DNA from: Tetradesmus obliquus
Taxonomy: Eukaryota > Chlorophyta > Chlorophyceae > Sphaeropleales > Scenedesmaceae
Direction of reading: 5' to 3'
Assembly (NCBI GenBank): GCA_030272155.1
Contig: CP126202.1
Coordinates: forward strand, 372,001 to 436,000
Length of the DNA stretch: 64,000 nucleotides
Position 1 is the first letter of the stretch. Each line of letters starts with the position of its first letter. Shown piece after piece: positions 25,201 through 36,050 of the stretch. The notes beneath the pieces are model-generated. The model was not told where the DNA came from. It saw only the letters and a program-made list of their open reading frames with translations, and ran no database searches. The position numbers and the translations under genes are program-made.

Positions 25201-25693
25201 ACCAGCCTGATGCAATGCTTATAGTTCACAAATTACGCCAAGCGCAATACATGAACAAAGCTGCTGAGGGTCCACTACTGACAGTGAGTTAGCACATCAG
25301 AGGGGTCTGCATCCGCACCTGCACCCAGTACTCTGCTCCCTGCCAATCCTCAGGCAGGTGCTGCTGCACATGCTGCTTGTAAAGCAGGTGGATGGCCAGC
25401 TCGGTGGGCGTCCTGCAAGTGTCAGGGCCTGCAAGGATGCTTTCCTGCAAGCACAGCAGCAGCACCAGCAGCAGCAGCAGCAGCAGACTTGCTGCACTGT
25501 CCTGCTGCCGGCAGCCCTCCAGCAGCCGTAAACTTGCAGACAAATCATACCACTTTTACGAAAGTTGTGGGGTTACCTTGCTGACCCAGAAGTTGTCGCA
25601 TTTCGACAAAGGCTCGGCATCCTTTGCTGTCATTCGCAGCACATATGCGCACACAGCTTCAGGGAAAACCTTCACTAGTGTATCCGGCCACAT
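21513..25693 (-). CDS. 2-oxoglutarate/Fe(II) oxygenase-like protein, six exons
   Basis: Exons on the minus strand are 25693-25577, 25444-25319, 24656-24347, 23980-23778, 22319-22002 and 21785-21513, phases 0, 0, 1, 0, 0, giving 448 residues. The fold of this family binds iron through an HxD...H triad and 2-oxoglutarate through a later Arg. All are visible: GLGFHFDKDEH (His92, Asp94), DGRLAHGVLDS (His228) and SLRATLLVNWW (Arg239). Residues 1-81 form the helical entry (AYVLRMTAKDAEPLSK, DWQGAEYWVQ). A Gly/Ser/Ala-rich insert lies at about 125-175. Exons 5 and 6 are Gln-rich and then acidic (GEDDDDDECSEEDED). The substrate cannot be told. The start is the first ATG in exon 1 (MWPDTLVKV). Nearly every exon has edge copies in its introns. 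Confidence 0.8.
22440..22735 (-). repeat. Three intronic copies of exon-5 5' edge (oxygenase gene)
   Basis: The acceptor and first codons of the exon starting at 22319 (AVGDLPEDLKQLQLT) are repeated at about 22445-22490, 22547-22600 and 22683-22735. The shared core on the plus strand is GGCAAGTC(A/C)CCCAC(A/C)GCCTGCA. The copies read AVGDLPDAT, AVGDLLGDLEQLKLT and AGLWVTCQM (frame-shifted). Confidence 0.85.
22880..23725 (-). repeat. About eight intronic copies of exon-4 3' edge (oxygenase gene)
   Basis: The exon-4 end with its donor (23774-23815) recurs at about 22884, 22998, 23108, 23162, 23273, 23355, 23455 and 23651. The core is CTGCGGCCGCTGCGCCCACC on the plus strand, encoding VNWWAQRPQ then the donor GTGGGC. 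The two copies nearest the exon are longest (to about 70 bp) and best kept; distant ones are shorter and more diverged. Confidence 0.9.
24060..24118 (-). repeat. Intronic copy of exon-4 5' edge (oxygenase gene)
   Basis: CCTGCTGCAGGATGAC and TGGGCTGCAAAG (plus strand) repeat the acceptor and first 15 codons (TVILQQVYDP) of the exon that starts at 23980. Confidence 0.85.
24737..25035 (-). repeat. Three intronic copies of exon-3 5' edge (oxygenase gene)
   Basis: The acceptor and first 13 codons of exon 3 (VYEPGKGLGFHFD) recur at about 24738-24785, 24863-24908 and 24985-25033. The first two copies are almost identical to the exon; the third is diverged. Confidence 0.9.
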
Positions 25694-26103
25694 CGTGTTG
25701 TTTTTTGTCGTTCAAGAGAATGTAGCGACAGCAGCAGCAGAGGGTGTTGCAGTGGTGGGCGGCAATCAAGGTGCAGCGGTCAAAGTGCAGCAGATGCAGT
25801 TGACTTCATCGGTCACTTAAGCCTGTAGTTGAAGCTGCAGATTGGGACTATTCACTGCTGTGGCAGGTTCTGCTGTTGCACCAGCAACATGTCACAAATC
25901 CAACTGCCAGTGTCATGACAGTGATCACATGTCACACGACTGCTGTGACACAGCCTGCCAGGCTATGGCGGGGCGCTTCTGCAGCGCCGCACATCTCAAA
26001 GCCACACTTGTTTGCCTGCCAAGCATAGGTGTAGCCCCCCACCAATCACAGTGCCACCAAACACGATTTCAGGCGTCACCCCGCCAGGGCATGCTTTCTG
26101 TCA
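25694..26103. other. Spacer between oxygenase and M23-like genes
   Basis: Promoter side of the oxygenase gene and 3' flank of the M23-like gene. No coding exon was recognised. Confidence 0.45.
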
Positions 26104-26197
26104 TCATTTGCAGGAGCGGCTGTCAGCTGGTGAGCACTGTGTCAGCACATCGTATGGGTTGCCGTCCCTCAGTGCCAGGTTCAGGTGGGCGTTTCTG
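26104..26197 (-). repeat. Copy of the terminal-exon end of the M23-like gene
   Basis: The last 28 or so codons including the stop are repeated just downstream of the gene. The copy reads GRNAHLNLALRDGNPYDVLT and SPADSRSCK then stop, against GRNAHLHLAVRDGNPCVVLV and EPADSRSCK in the gene. The second His of the HLH metal motif is Asn in the copy, so it would not restore an active site if used as an alternative end. Confidence 0.85.
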
Positions 26198-26303
26198 CCT
26201 TTAAAAGCACAGCAAGCCTTGATTGCGTTGTAGGGTGGTTCATGAAGTGTTTGAGCACACAAGGGACCACCACTTGCCCATGCCCTGTCAGCAGCGTTGT
26301 GCT

Positions 26304-27607
<1,304 letters not shown>

Positions 27608-27700
27608 CTAATATACGTTGTAATTATTGATGCTTGAGCTTGTGAACCTTTTGTACAGTTGTTGCCAGTCACCAGCATGTGCTGCTGCTGCTGCTGCTGG

Positions 27701-27732
<32 letters not shown>

Positions 27733-28135
27733 CTGCTGCCGCCGTTAATCATCACCTTCGCCCAGACGATAGTTCAGCGACTTCATCGGGTTCAAGCATC
27801 CTGCTGGCAGGCCCGACACCACGTGAAGCAGCAGAGGCCCGAGGATCGCCAGCAGAGACTTTGCTGAGAGCTGAGCCATGCTGAATGCTTTGCACCAGTA
27901 CTCGTATAGTGTAGATATCACTAGAAACCGTAAATGATGAGTTTTGTGAAGCACAGAAGTAGCGAGCCTTGCTCACGGATGCGGTGACTGGTGACCAAGC
28001 GTAAATCACCTACAACAGTGCATCACGCTGAGGCCCTAGGCAACAGCACTAATGTCTTATTTGATGAAAAAAAGCCTCTGATACTACACGTGATGTACGG
28101 TATGCGGGAAAGTATCAATCGCGCCATGTCACGGC
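27608..28135. other. Upstream of M23-like gene, possible secretory leader exon
   Basis: On the minus strand 27879-27745 encodes a 44-residue peptide beginning MAQLSAKSLLAILGPLLLHV, a good signal-peptide shape, and ending in LNYRLGEGDD. A GTGATG donor-like site follows LGEG. It could be the true first exon of the M23-like gene or an upstream frame. A (CTG)n tract lies at 27679-27735. Confidence 0.35.
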
Positions 28136-30150
28136 GCGGTGGGATCCGTCTCTCAACGCGCCAACTGCACTACGTGCGGCAGTTTGAACATGTTTGACCA
28201 GCCTGCACGTATGCTCCTCAAAGTTTAAGGGTGTGCTCCAGACAGCAAGTGTTCTGAACTGTTGGAAAATGATTGCTGGTGCGGTCGTCTCCAGCACGTG
28301 ACAGCAGGGGTGTGTGTTGCAAGCATGTGGCGTTGAACTGCACTGGGTCAAACTTTCAAACTGCCTTTTACTCAGCATGTGTTCTTTTTTGTTGGAAACT
28401 CATTGCTGGTGCGGTTGTCTATAGCAAGTAACAACACCATGTGTGTGTGTGTGTTTAGGAATGTGCCACTCAACGCGCCAACTGCACTAGGTGCGGCAGT
28501 TTGAATATGTTTGACCAGCCTGCACGTATGCTCCTCAAAGTTTTAGGGTGTACTCCAGACAGCAAGTGTTCCGAACAGTCGGAAAAGGATTGCTGGTGCG
28601 GTCGTCTCAGCTGGGTATGGTACAAATGTAGCATCTGGATTTTGCAACAAATCCACACAACTTGCAAGCAGACAGCCATGCTGGCATAGCAACCTGTTGT
28701 AGGTGGCAGGCACAGTAAGGCAGAGCTGCCAGTGCTGCTGCTTTGGTTTGCTTGCTTCCCAGTTGCACAGTAGGGCCCTCACCTGCCAGCAGCAGCAGCT
28801 CCAAACTGCTAGTAAACTTGAGCTCCAGAATTCGCCTTGATCATACAAGATGGATGTTCGTAGGTAACTGTGTAGAATTCTAGTACTCAACAAACTCTGT
28901 GCAGCCACACTAGCTGCACGCGCGCAGCAGCTACCGGTGGGCCTGAAGCGGTGTTGCGCAGTTTGTGTCAGATGTGACAGTTGAAACTGTATGTGCAGCG
29001 CACTGCGCCAAGCAGCACAGCGCAACAGCAGCGGCAGGGCACTTGGCACACCAGAACTACAATGCCTGATCAGCCAGCAAGGGAAGCCCAGAAGTATTAC
29101 AATACACATCAAAACATGTTGCAGGCAGCAACACCCACCACAACACTCTACAGCGCAAGTTCACATACGTAGCAGGCGATTCGGGGCACTTCAACTGAAC
29201 GTGTTTTCAGGTCTTTTCTTGCAACACACTGTGCCACTGATACCAGCTCAGATTCATTTAGATTCGTCGTTGAAGCTTGACATTTGGAAGTATGCCACTT
29301 GTTCGCTACGTTTGTACCATGCCCAGCTGTCTTCAGCACATGAGCACCGTGTGTGTGTGTGTGTGTGTGTTGCAAGCATGTGGCGTTGAACTGCACTGGG
29401 TCAAACTTTCAAAGTGCCTTTTACTCAGCATTTGTTCTATTTTTTGGTAAGCCATTGCTGGTGCGGTCGTCTATAGCAAGTAGCAACACCATGTGTGTGT
29501 TTCAGGAATGTGTCACTCAACTCGCGAGTTGGCGATCGCCAACTGCACTAGGTGCGGCAGTTTGAATATCTTTGACCAGCCTGCACGTATGCTGCTCAAA
29601 CTTGCAGGGTGTCTTTCACTCCGCCTGTAGCGGTATAAACTGTTCCGAATCCACCAAATACGTAAAATTTTCACAAAGTGAGGGACTTGGCCCAATCGCA
29701 ACGCGTAAGCGCACTCACAGAAGGTCACATAAAAACGGCAAGAATGGCTGGGAACACGCAATCTCCACGATGGGCGTGCTATTTTTCAAAGGAGAACCCA
29801 ACAGCCATACACAGTGCTGCAGCCGCCCAAATGCGAACTGCCGCCTGGCATGCTGAGGGTTCAGGGCACAGCAGTGCTGCAGTGATCACTGCTGTCATGA
29901 CGCAAACATCACGATGTCACGCCACAGCACACTACAAGCATGTGTACTAAATGTTAAAGTTTTTTGGGGGTTGGCCATGGTCGTCTATAGCACGTACCAT
30001 CACCATGTGCGTGTTTCAAAAATCTGTCACTGGACGCGCCAACTGCACCAGATGCAACAGTTTGAATATCTTTGACCAGCCTGCATGTATGCTCCTCAAA
30101 TTTGGAGGTTGCCTTGTACTCAGCATGTCTGCGTATCTGTTGGAGAGAGA
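28136..30150. repeat. Unknown repeat family, four diverged copies
   Basis: A unit of up to 300 bp recurs at about 28136-28390, 28395-28615, 29355-29640 and 29970-30140. Shared landmarks in order are TTTTACTCAGCAT, ATTGCTGGTGCGGTCGTCTA, ACACCATGTGTGTGTTT, CAACTGCACTAGGTGCGGCA, TTTGACCAGCCTGCACGTAT and GCTCCTCAAA. Copies are in the same orientation and truncated differently. No coding capacity, terminal repeats or Pol III boxes were recognised. A (GT)n run sits at 29349-29371. Confidence 0.8.
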
Positions 30151-30164
30151 CTGCTGGGACCTGC

Positions 30165-30335
30165 GGGGTCGTGCGGGCACTTGTGTGAGCATGCAGAGAC
30201 CTGCGGGGACGTGCGAGGACTCGCGGTGACTTGCAGGGACTTGGTTGTGGACTTGCGGGGACTTGGGTTTAAACATGCGGGGAATCGCAGGGGCTTGGGC
30301 GTGAGCATGCGGGGACTTGCGGGGACTTGGGTTTT
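30165..30335. repeat. G-rich minisatellite
   Basis: Irregular repeats built from GCGGGGACTTG and GAGCATGCGGGGA, about 12-18 bp long, lie between the unknown repeat family and the satellite. The G runs on the plus strand could form quadruplexes. Confidence 0.75.
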
Positions 30336-33300
30336 GTGAAGCGTATAGAAGCCATTGCACAATCAAATATGGTGTTGAGCTGGGATCACCATGCAGTACT
30401 GCATCACCCACTAGTGGGGTTGTGTAGCATGCGGGGACAGGGACAGAACATACAAAGTTGGTATGTGACAGCAACATGGTTATGCCATCTGCTCCATATG
30501 CGCTTGACCTTGCGTACCCCCGGGGGTTTGGGGCCCCAAGCCGTAATGGAGCGCAAGGAAGCCGTCACACCATCAAATATTGTGACAAGTTGGGATCATC
30601 ATGTTGTGGAGATGTTTAGCATGTGGGGAAAGAGGTGCAATATATGAGGTTGGTATGTGACAGCAACATGGTGATGCACACTTGCTCTCTATGCACATGC
30701 TTGACCTTGAGTAGCCTCCAAGCTGTTGTGAAGCGTACAGAAGCCGTCGCACCATCAAATATCGTGACAAGCTGGGATCATCATGCTGTGGGTATGTTTA
30801 GCATGCAGGGAAAGAGGTGCAATATTCGAATTTGGTATGTGACAGCAACACGGTTATGCCATAGGTGCAATATTTGAAGTTGGTATGTTGCAGCAACATG
30901 GTTATGCCATCTGCTCCCTATGCGCTTGACCTTGCCTACCCCCAAGCCGTAATGAAGCGCAAAGAAGCCGTCACACCATCAGATATTGTGACAAGCTGGG
31001 ATCACCATGCTGTGGGTAAGTTTAGCGTGCGGGGAAAGAGGTGCAATATTCGAAGTTGTTATGTGACAGCAACATGGTGATGCCATCTGCTCCCTAGGCG
31101 CTTGACCTTGCCTACCTTCTAAGCCGTAGTGGAGCGCTGAGAAGCCCATGCATCATCAAATATTGTGACAAGCTGGGAACATCATGCTGTGGGTATGTTT
31201 AGTATGTGGAGAAAGGGGTGCAATATTTGAAGTTGGTATGTGACAGCAACATGGTGATGCACACTTGGTCTCTATGCACCCGCTTGACCTTGAGTAGCCC
31301 CCAAGTTGTTGTGAAGCGTACAGAAGCCGTCGCACCATCAGATATTGTGACGAGCTGGGATCATCATGTTGTGGGTATGTTTGACATGCGGGGAAAGAGG
31401 TGCAATATATGAAGTTGGTATGTGACAACAACATGGTGATGCACACTTGCTCTCTATGCACACGCTTGACGTTGAGTAGCCCCCAAGCTGTTGTGAAGCG
31501 TACAAAAGCCGCACCATCAAAAATTGTGCCAAGCTGGGATCATCATGCAATGGGCATGTTTAGCATGCGGGGAAAGAGGTGCAATATTCAAAATTGGTAT
31601 GTGACAGCAACATGGTTATGCCATCTACTCACTATGCGCGTGACCTTGCCTACCCGCCAAGCCGTAATGGAGCGCAAAGAAGCCGTAACACCATCAGATA
31701 TTGTGACAAGCTGGGATCATCATGCTGTGGGTAAGTTTTGCATGCGGGGAAAGAGGTGCAATATTCAAAGTTGGTATATGGCAGCAACATGGGGATGCCA
31801 TTTGCTACCTATGCGCTTGACCTTGCCTTCCCTCTAACCCGTAGTGGAGCGCAGAGAAGCCCATGCATCATCAAATATTGTGACAAGCTGGGATCATCAT
31901 GTTGTGGGTATGTTTAGCATGCGGGAAAACATGTGCAATATTTGAAGGTGGTATGTGACAGCAACATGGTGATGCCATTTGCTGCCTATGCGCTTGACCT
32001 TGCCTCCCCTCTGAACCGTAGTGGAGCGCAGAGAAGCCCATATATCATCAATTTTTTTGTGACAAGTTGGGAACATCATGCTGTGGGTATGTTTAGTATG
32101 TGGTAAAAGGGGTGCAATATTTGAAGTTGGCATGTGACAGCAACATGGTGATGCACACTTGGTCTCTATGCACCCGCTTGACGTTGAGTAGCCCCCAAGT
32201 TGTTGTGAAGCGTACAGAAGCCGTCGTACCATCAGATATTGTGACAAGCTGGGATCATCATGCTGTGGGTATGTTTAGCATGCAGGGAAAGAGGTGCAAT
32301 ATATGAAGTTGGTATATGACAACAACATGGTGATGCACACTTGCTCTCTATGCACCCGCTTGACCTTGAGTAGCCCCCAAGCTGTTGTGAAGCGTACAGA
32401 AGCCGTCGCACCATCAAATATTGTGACAAGCTGGGATCATCATGCTGTGGGTATGTTTAGCATGTGGGGAAAGAGGTGCAATGTATGAAGTTGGTATGTG
32501 ACAGCAACATGGTGATGCACACTTGCTCTCTATGCACACGCTTGACCTTGAGTAGCCCCCAAGTTTGTTGTGGTGCGTACAAAAGCCGTCGCACCATTAA
32601 ATATTGTGACAAGCTGGGATCATCATGCTGTGGGTATGTTTAGCATGCGGGAAAAGAGGTGCAATATTCGAAGTTGGTATATGATAGCAACATGGTGGTG
32701 CCGTTTGCTCCCTCTGCGCTTGACCTTGCCTACCCCCCAAGCCGTAATGGAGCGCAGAGAAGCCCATGCATCATCAAATATTGTGACAAGCTGGGATCAT
32801 CATGCTGTTGAGATGTTTAGTATTTGGGGAAAGGGGTGCCATATCAGAAGTTGGTATGTGACAGCAACATGGTGATGCACACTTGCTTTCTATGCACACG
32901 CTTGACCTTGAGTAGCCCCCAAGCTGTTGTGAAGCGTACAGAAGCCGTCGCACCATCAATAATTGTGACAAGCTGAGATCATCATGCTGTGGGTATGTTT
33001 AGTATGCGGGGAAAGAGGTGCAATATTCGAAGTTGACATATGGCAGCAACATGGTGATGCCATTTGCTCCCTACGCGCTCGACCTTGCCTACCCCCCAAG
33101 CCGTAATGGAGCGCAAAGAAGCCCATGCATCATCAAATATTGTGACAAGCTGGGATCATCATGCTGTGGGTATGTTTAGCATGTGGGGAAATGGGTGCAA
33201 TATTCGAAGTTGGTATATGAGAGCAACATGGTGATGCACACTTGCTCTCTATGCACCCGCTTGACCTTGAGTAGCCCCCAAGCTGTTGTGAAGCGTACAG

Positions 33301-33580
33301 AAGCCGTCGCACCATCAAATATTGTGACAAGCTGGGATCATCATGCTGTGGGTATGTTTAGCATGCGGGGAAAGGGGTGCAATATTTGAAGTTGGTATGT
33401 GACATCATCATGGTGATGCACACTTGTTCTTTATGCACAAGCTTGACCTTGAGTAGCCCCTAGCTGTTGTGAAGCGTACTGAAGCCGTCGCACAACCATA
33501 TATTGTGTCAAAGTTCATATTGACCTTGACTCGCCCCTGAGTTGTAATGAAGAGCGCAGGAGCCGTTGCACACGTGTAGA
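30336..33580. repeat. Satellite array: 18 monomers of about 180 bp
   Basis: The phrase TGTGACAAGCTGGGATCATC recurs with spacing 175-186 bp (one interval is 223 bp because of a local 40-bp duplication). Monomer starts lie near 30336, 30548, 30730, 30955, 31133, 31313, 31496, 31669, 31846, 32024, 32208, 32388, 32573, 32750, 32930, 33109, 33290 and 33471. Two subtypes differ at the start (GAAGCGTACAGAAGCCGTCG against GAGCGCAGAGAAGCCCATGC) and after the middle (CACACTTGCTCTCTATGCAC against CCATTTGCTCCCTATGCGC). Because 180 is divisible by three, each monomer yields a similar spurious open frame. Confidence 0.95.
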
Positions 33581-33596
33581 AAGCCTGACCGGCCAC

Positions 33597-34652
33597 ACAC
33601 TTTGCAGGCAATCATCATCATCATGTTACTCATCAAGCCATAGCATCAACGCCATCGGCCCCGCGCCCCAATGGAGCGGCAACTACACCCTCGTGTTTGC
33701 AAGCATTACGCACACCCCAAGCCTTTTCAGAAAAATGAGCAATGAACCTAGACACCAGTAACCTAACAGAACCCCAAGCATCATCCGACACAAACCGCTT
33801 CACCTTCACCTCAGCATCTGTAATAGACAACAAGTTACGCAATTTTGCAGCGCAACCAGACAAAGCCCTAATCTCATTAAACATCTCATCTCTATGCACA
33901 GACTTCGCAGCACAATCAAACAACAAATGTGACAATGACTCCACACCAGCACCACACGCCGGACATGCTGTATTACCATTAGCTCGCCTGCCACCATAAC
34001 GACTGGTGCGTTCATGTACAGCCAAGCAACCCAAACGCACACGCATCATCAACTCGACACCACGTGTAGGCGCCCCAGACCGCAAAAAAGGCCTGACCCG
34101 CTTAAACGTCATAACATCAGCATGTTTAGGGTGCACATGCGTGATGTAACTCAACAAAGTGGAATGCTCCAGCGATTCACACATTATCCTATCTGCATGC
34201 AACTTCTTGATCTGCCCTGAAATGTGACTCTTGCAGCAACTTGCACGCCCTGCTGCTGTCTCTATTCACACCATACTTGCACAATAGACTCTGCACATAC
34301 TTGTGCCACGGAGTTACTACCATTGCTCCAGTCGAACGCCTCCACTCTGCAGAGAAAACTTGCTTTGGCAGTCTAACACCATCCATGCGATGTATCCTGA
34401 AATAGTACTCCATAGCTCGCTGATGTAACCACATATGCAAAGGCTTCACACCCCATTCAGCCAAAACAGCCGAGGAACACGGACGCTCCTTGCCACAGCG
34501 CACTGCACACTTAATTATGTCTGTCTGCACCTGATCAATCTGCTGCAGCTGCCTAGCTGTTAACGGGAACCACACTTCACTGCCGTACTCCACAACTGGA
34601 CGAATGCAGGTCAACAGCACAATACGCTTCACTTCAACACTTTGCAGGCAAT
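33597..34652 (-). mobile_element. 5'-truncated LINE with 16-bp target site duplication
   Basis: A non-LTR retrotransposon fragment on the minus strand occupies 33613-34636. It is bounded by a perfect 16-bp direct repeat, ACACTTTGCAGGCAAT, at 33597-33612 and 34637-34652. Coding starts inside the C-terminal end of the reverse transcriptase (LLTCIRPVVEYGSEVWFPLT) and continues into the downstream region with a CCHC-type knuckle (CPACGAGVESLSHLLFDC), ending at 33633. The two frames meet near 34195-34205, a single frameshift. The 3' end is a short (ATG)n tail against the duplication. The element is dead on arrival by 5' truncation and looks fairly recent because the duplication is intact. Confidence 0.9.
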
Positions 34653-34791
34653 GTCAGACATGTCCACTTTGCGTACAGTACGCCGCCACATTTTTCAAAA
34701 TTGTTGTGATGTGCCACTACTCTACCTGTTGTCCATGGCCAGAAGCTGCTTTAGCTGATACGTTGTTGCATAGCGCTGCTGCAAAATGCAA

Positions 34792-35088
34792 TACAATACA
34801 ATACAATACACTTTCGGGACTGAACCCGCCCCCAGGCACTAGCCCAGCGAGCCGCTAATCCGCTCATGGGGGGTAGTAGTAATTGTACCCAGTCTTTCCT
34901 TCGTTGTTTGGGCGATCGAAACCACCCGCGCAAGTCCGTCAATTCCAGTTGATTTTTTCCCCAGCCACGGGCCATAGTCGCAAGCTTTTTAGGCCCAGCC
35001 ACGGGCGGTTGGACCAGGATTCGAACCTGGGTCTCCAGCATCCATGCCGGTGTTCTACCACTAAACTACCACTAAACTACCCAACCTT
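34792..35088 (-). mobile_element. tRNA-derived SINE, (GTATT)n tail
   Basis: About 297 bp on the minus strand, flanked by ATGCAA at 34786-34791 and 35089-35094. The head (35088-35010) resembles a tRNA: a seven-pair acceptor stem (GGTTGGG with TCCAACC), a Pol III A box (TAGTTTAGTGG) present twice in tandem, and a perfect B box (GGTTCGAATCC) in a CCAGG...CCTGG T arm. The anticodon arm has a six-base loop, so it is not a working tRNA. The tRNA-unrelated body ends in GTATT repeats (34792-34812, plus strand ATACA). Confidence 0.85.
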
Positions 35089-35820
35089 ATGCAAGGCAGT
35101 GGCTCTGGTAGCACTCTCAGTTTGGGGTGCGGTCACCTCTCAAGCCGCTAGACGGATCCAACTTGTACTGGGAGCACTGGGTGTAGGGCAGGGTTTTGTC
35201 AGCTGGATGCAAGTTCTGCTGACGGAGACATACACATGCGCCACAGCAAATGGTTTTTGCAGCCCCTTCTACAAGTGTGAGGCTGGGGTGCGTCAGGGCT
35301 GCCCCCTTGCACCTCTGCTGTATTTGTTCGTTGGACAGGCGTTGTTGTGCTTCCTGAAGCAGCGCGGCATTGGTATTGTTGCAGCTAGTCAGCAGCTTGT
35401 AGCAGCACAGTATGCGGATGATGCCGAGGTGTTTCTGCTGTCGCTTGCGAATGTCCCCACTTTCCTTGGCTGCATGGAGGATTTTGCGGAAGCGTCAGGA
35501 CAGCGGTTGAACCCATCCAAGTCGCGTTTGCTGCATGTTGGGCGGCAGCCAGCAGCGGCAGCTGCGCCGGGTGGGGCAGCGCAGAATGTGGGCGGCATGC
35601 AGGTTGTGCAGCGCGCCAAATCTCTGGGAGTGTTTTTTGATGAGCGTGGCAATAGCAGCGTGGATTGGGAGGGCAGGCTGGAGACAGTGCGTCGCCGCAT
35701 GCAAAATATCAGTCGCATCTCCAAGCTGTCTGCGTTTGGCAGGGCTTTCGCTGCTAATGCATATGCTCTGTCCACCATCCTATATGCAGCGCAGTTTGCC
35801 GGGCAGTTGCCAGCTAATGT

Positions 35821-36050
35821 TGCCAGCTAAGCCCGGACACTGATCCTGAGGTCCTTCTGTCCTCTCAGGCTATTGCTCAAGCTATTGATGATGCTGATGA
35901 GTTTTTTTCTGCGTTTTCGTCTGACGGTTTGGACGATGATGAGTTGTTCTTCGATGTTTCCTCCCCCTATGAGCCTCTCGTTGGCTCCTGACTGGGGTTC
36001 CCACTCCTCGTTGAGTGGAGCATGTAATGTAATGTAATGTAATGTAATGT
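35821..36050 (+). mobile_element. Short 3' LINE fragment with (TAATG)n tail
   Basis: A 230-bp insertion inside the second LINE. It carries the last 50 or so codons of some acidic ORF (AQAIDDADEFFSAFSSDG then DDDELFFDVSSPYEPLVGS and stop), about 40 bp of 3' UTR and five TAATG units at the end. The host reading frame is GCT-AAT-GT before it and G-TCA-GAA after it, so the insertion is clean. The tail resembles the repeated TGTAA 3' signal of green algae. Confidence 0.8.

Noticed and set aside
27745-27879. Signal-peptide exon joined to the M23-like gene
   Set aside because: No donor-acceptor pair keeps the reading frame, so it is mentioned only as a possibility.
30336-33580. Many 60-100 codon open frames on both strands in the satellite
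   Set aside because: The monomer is about 180 bp, divisible by three, so one chance open frame recurs in every unit.
35017-35088. A tRNA gene on the minus strand
   Set aside because: The anticodon arm has a six-base loop, the D arm contains a tandem duplication, and the sequence continues into a SINE body with a GTATT tail.
34883-35830. A 315-codon open frame as one gene
   Set aside because: It runs by chance from the SINE into the LINE reverse transcriptase; only the part after 35089 is RT coding.
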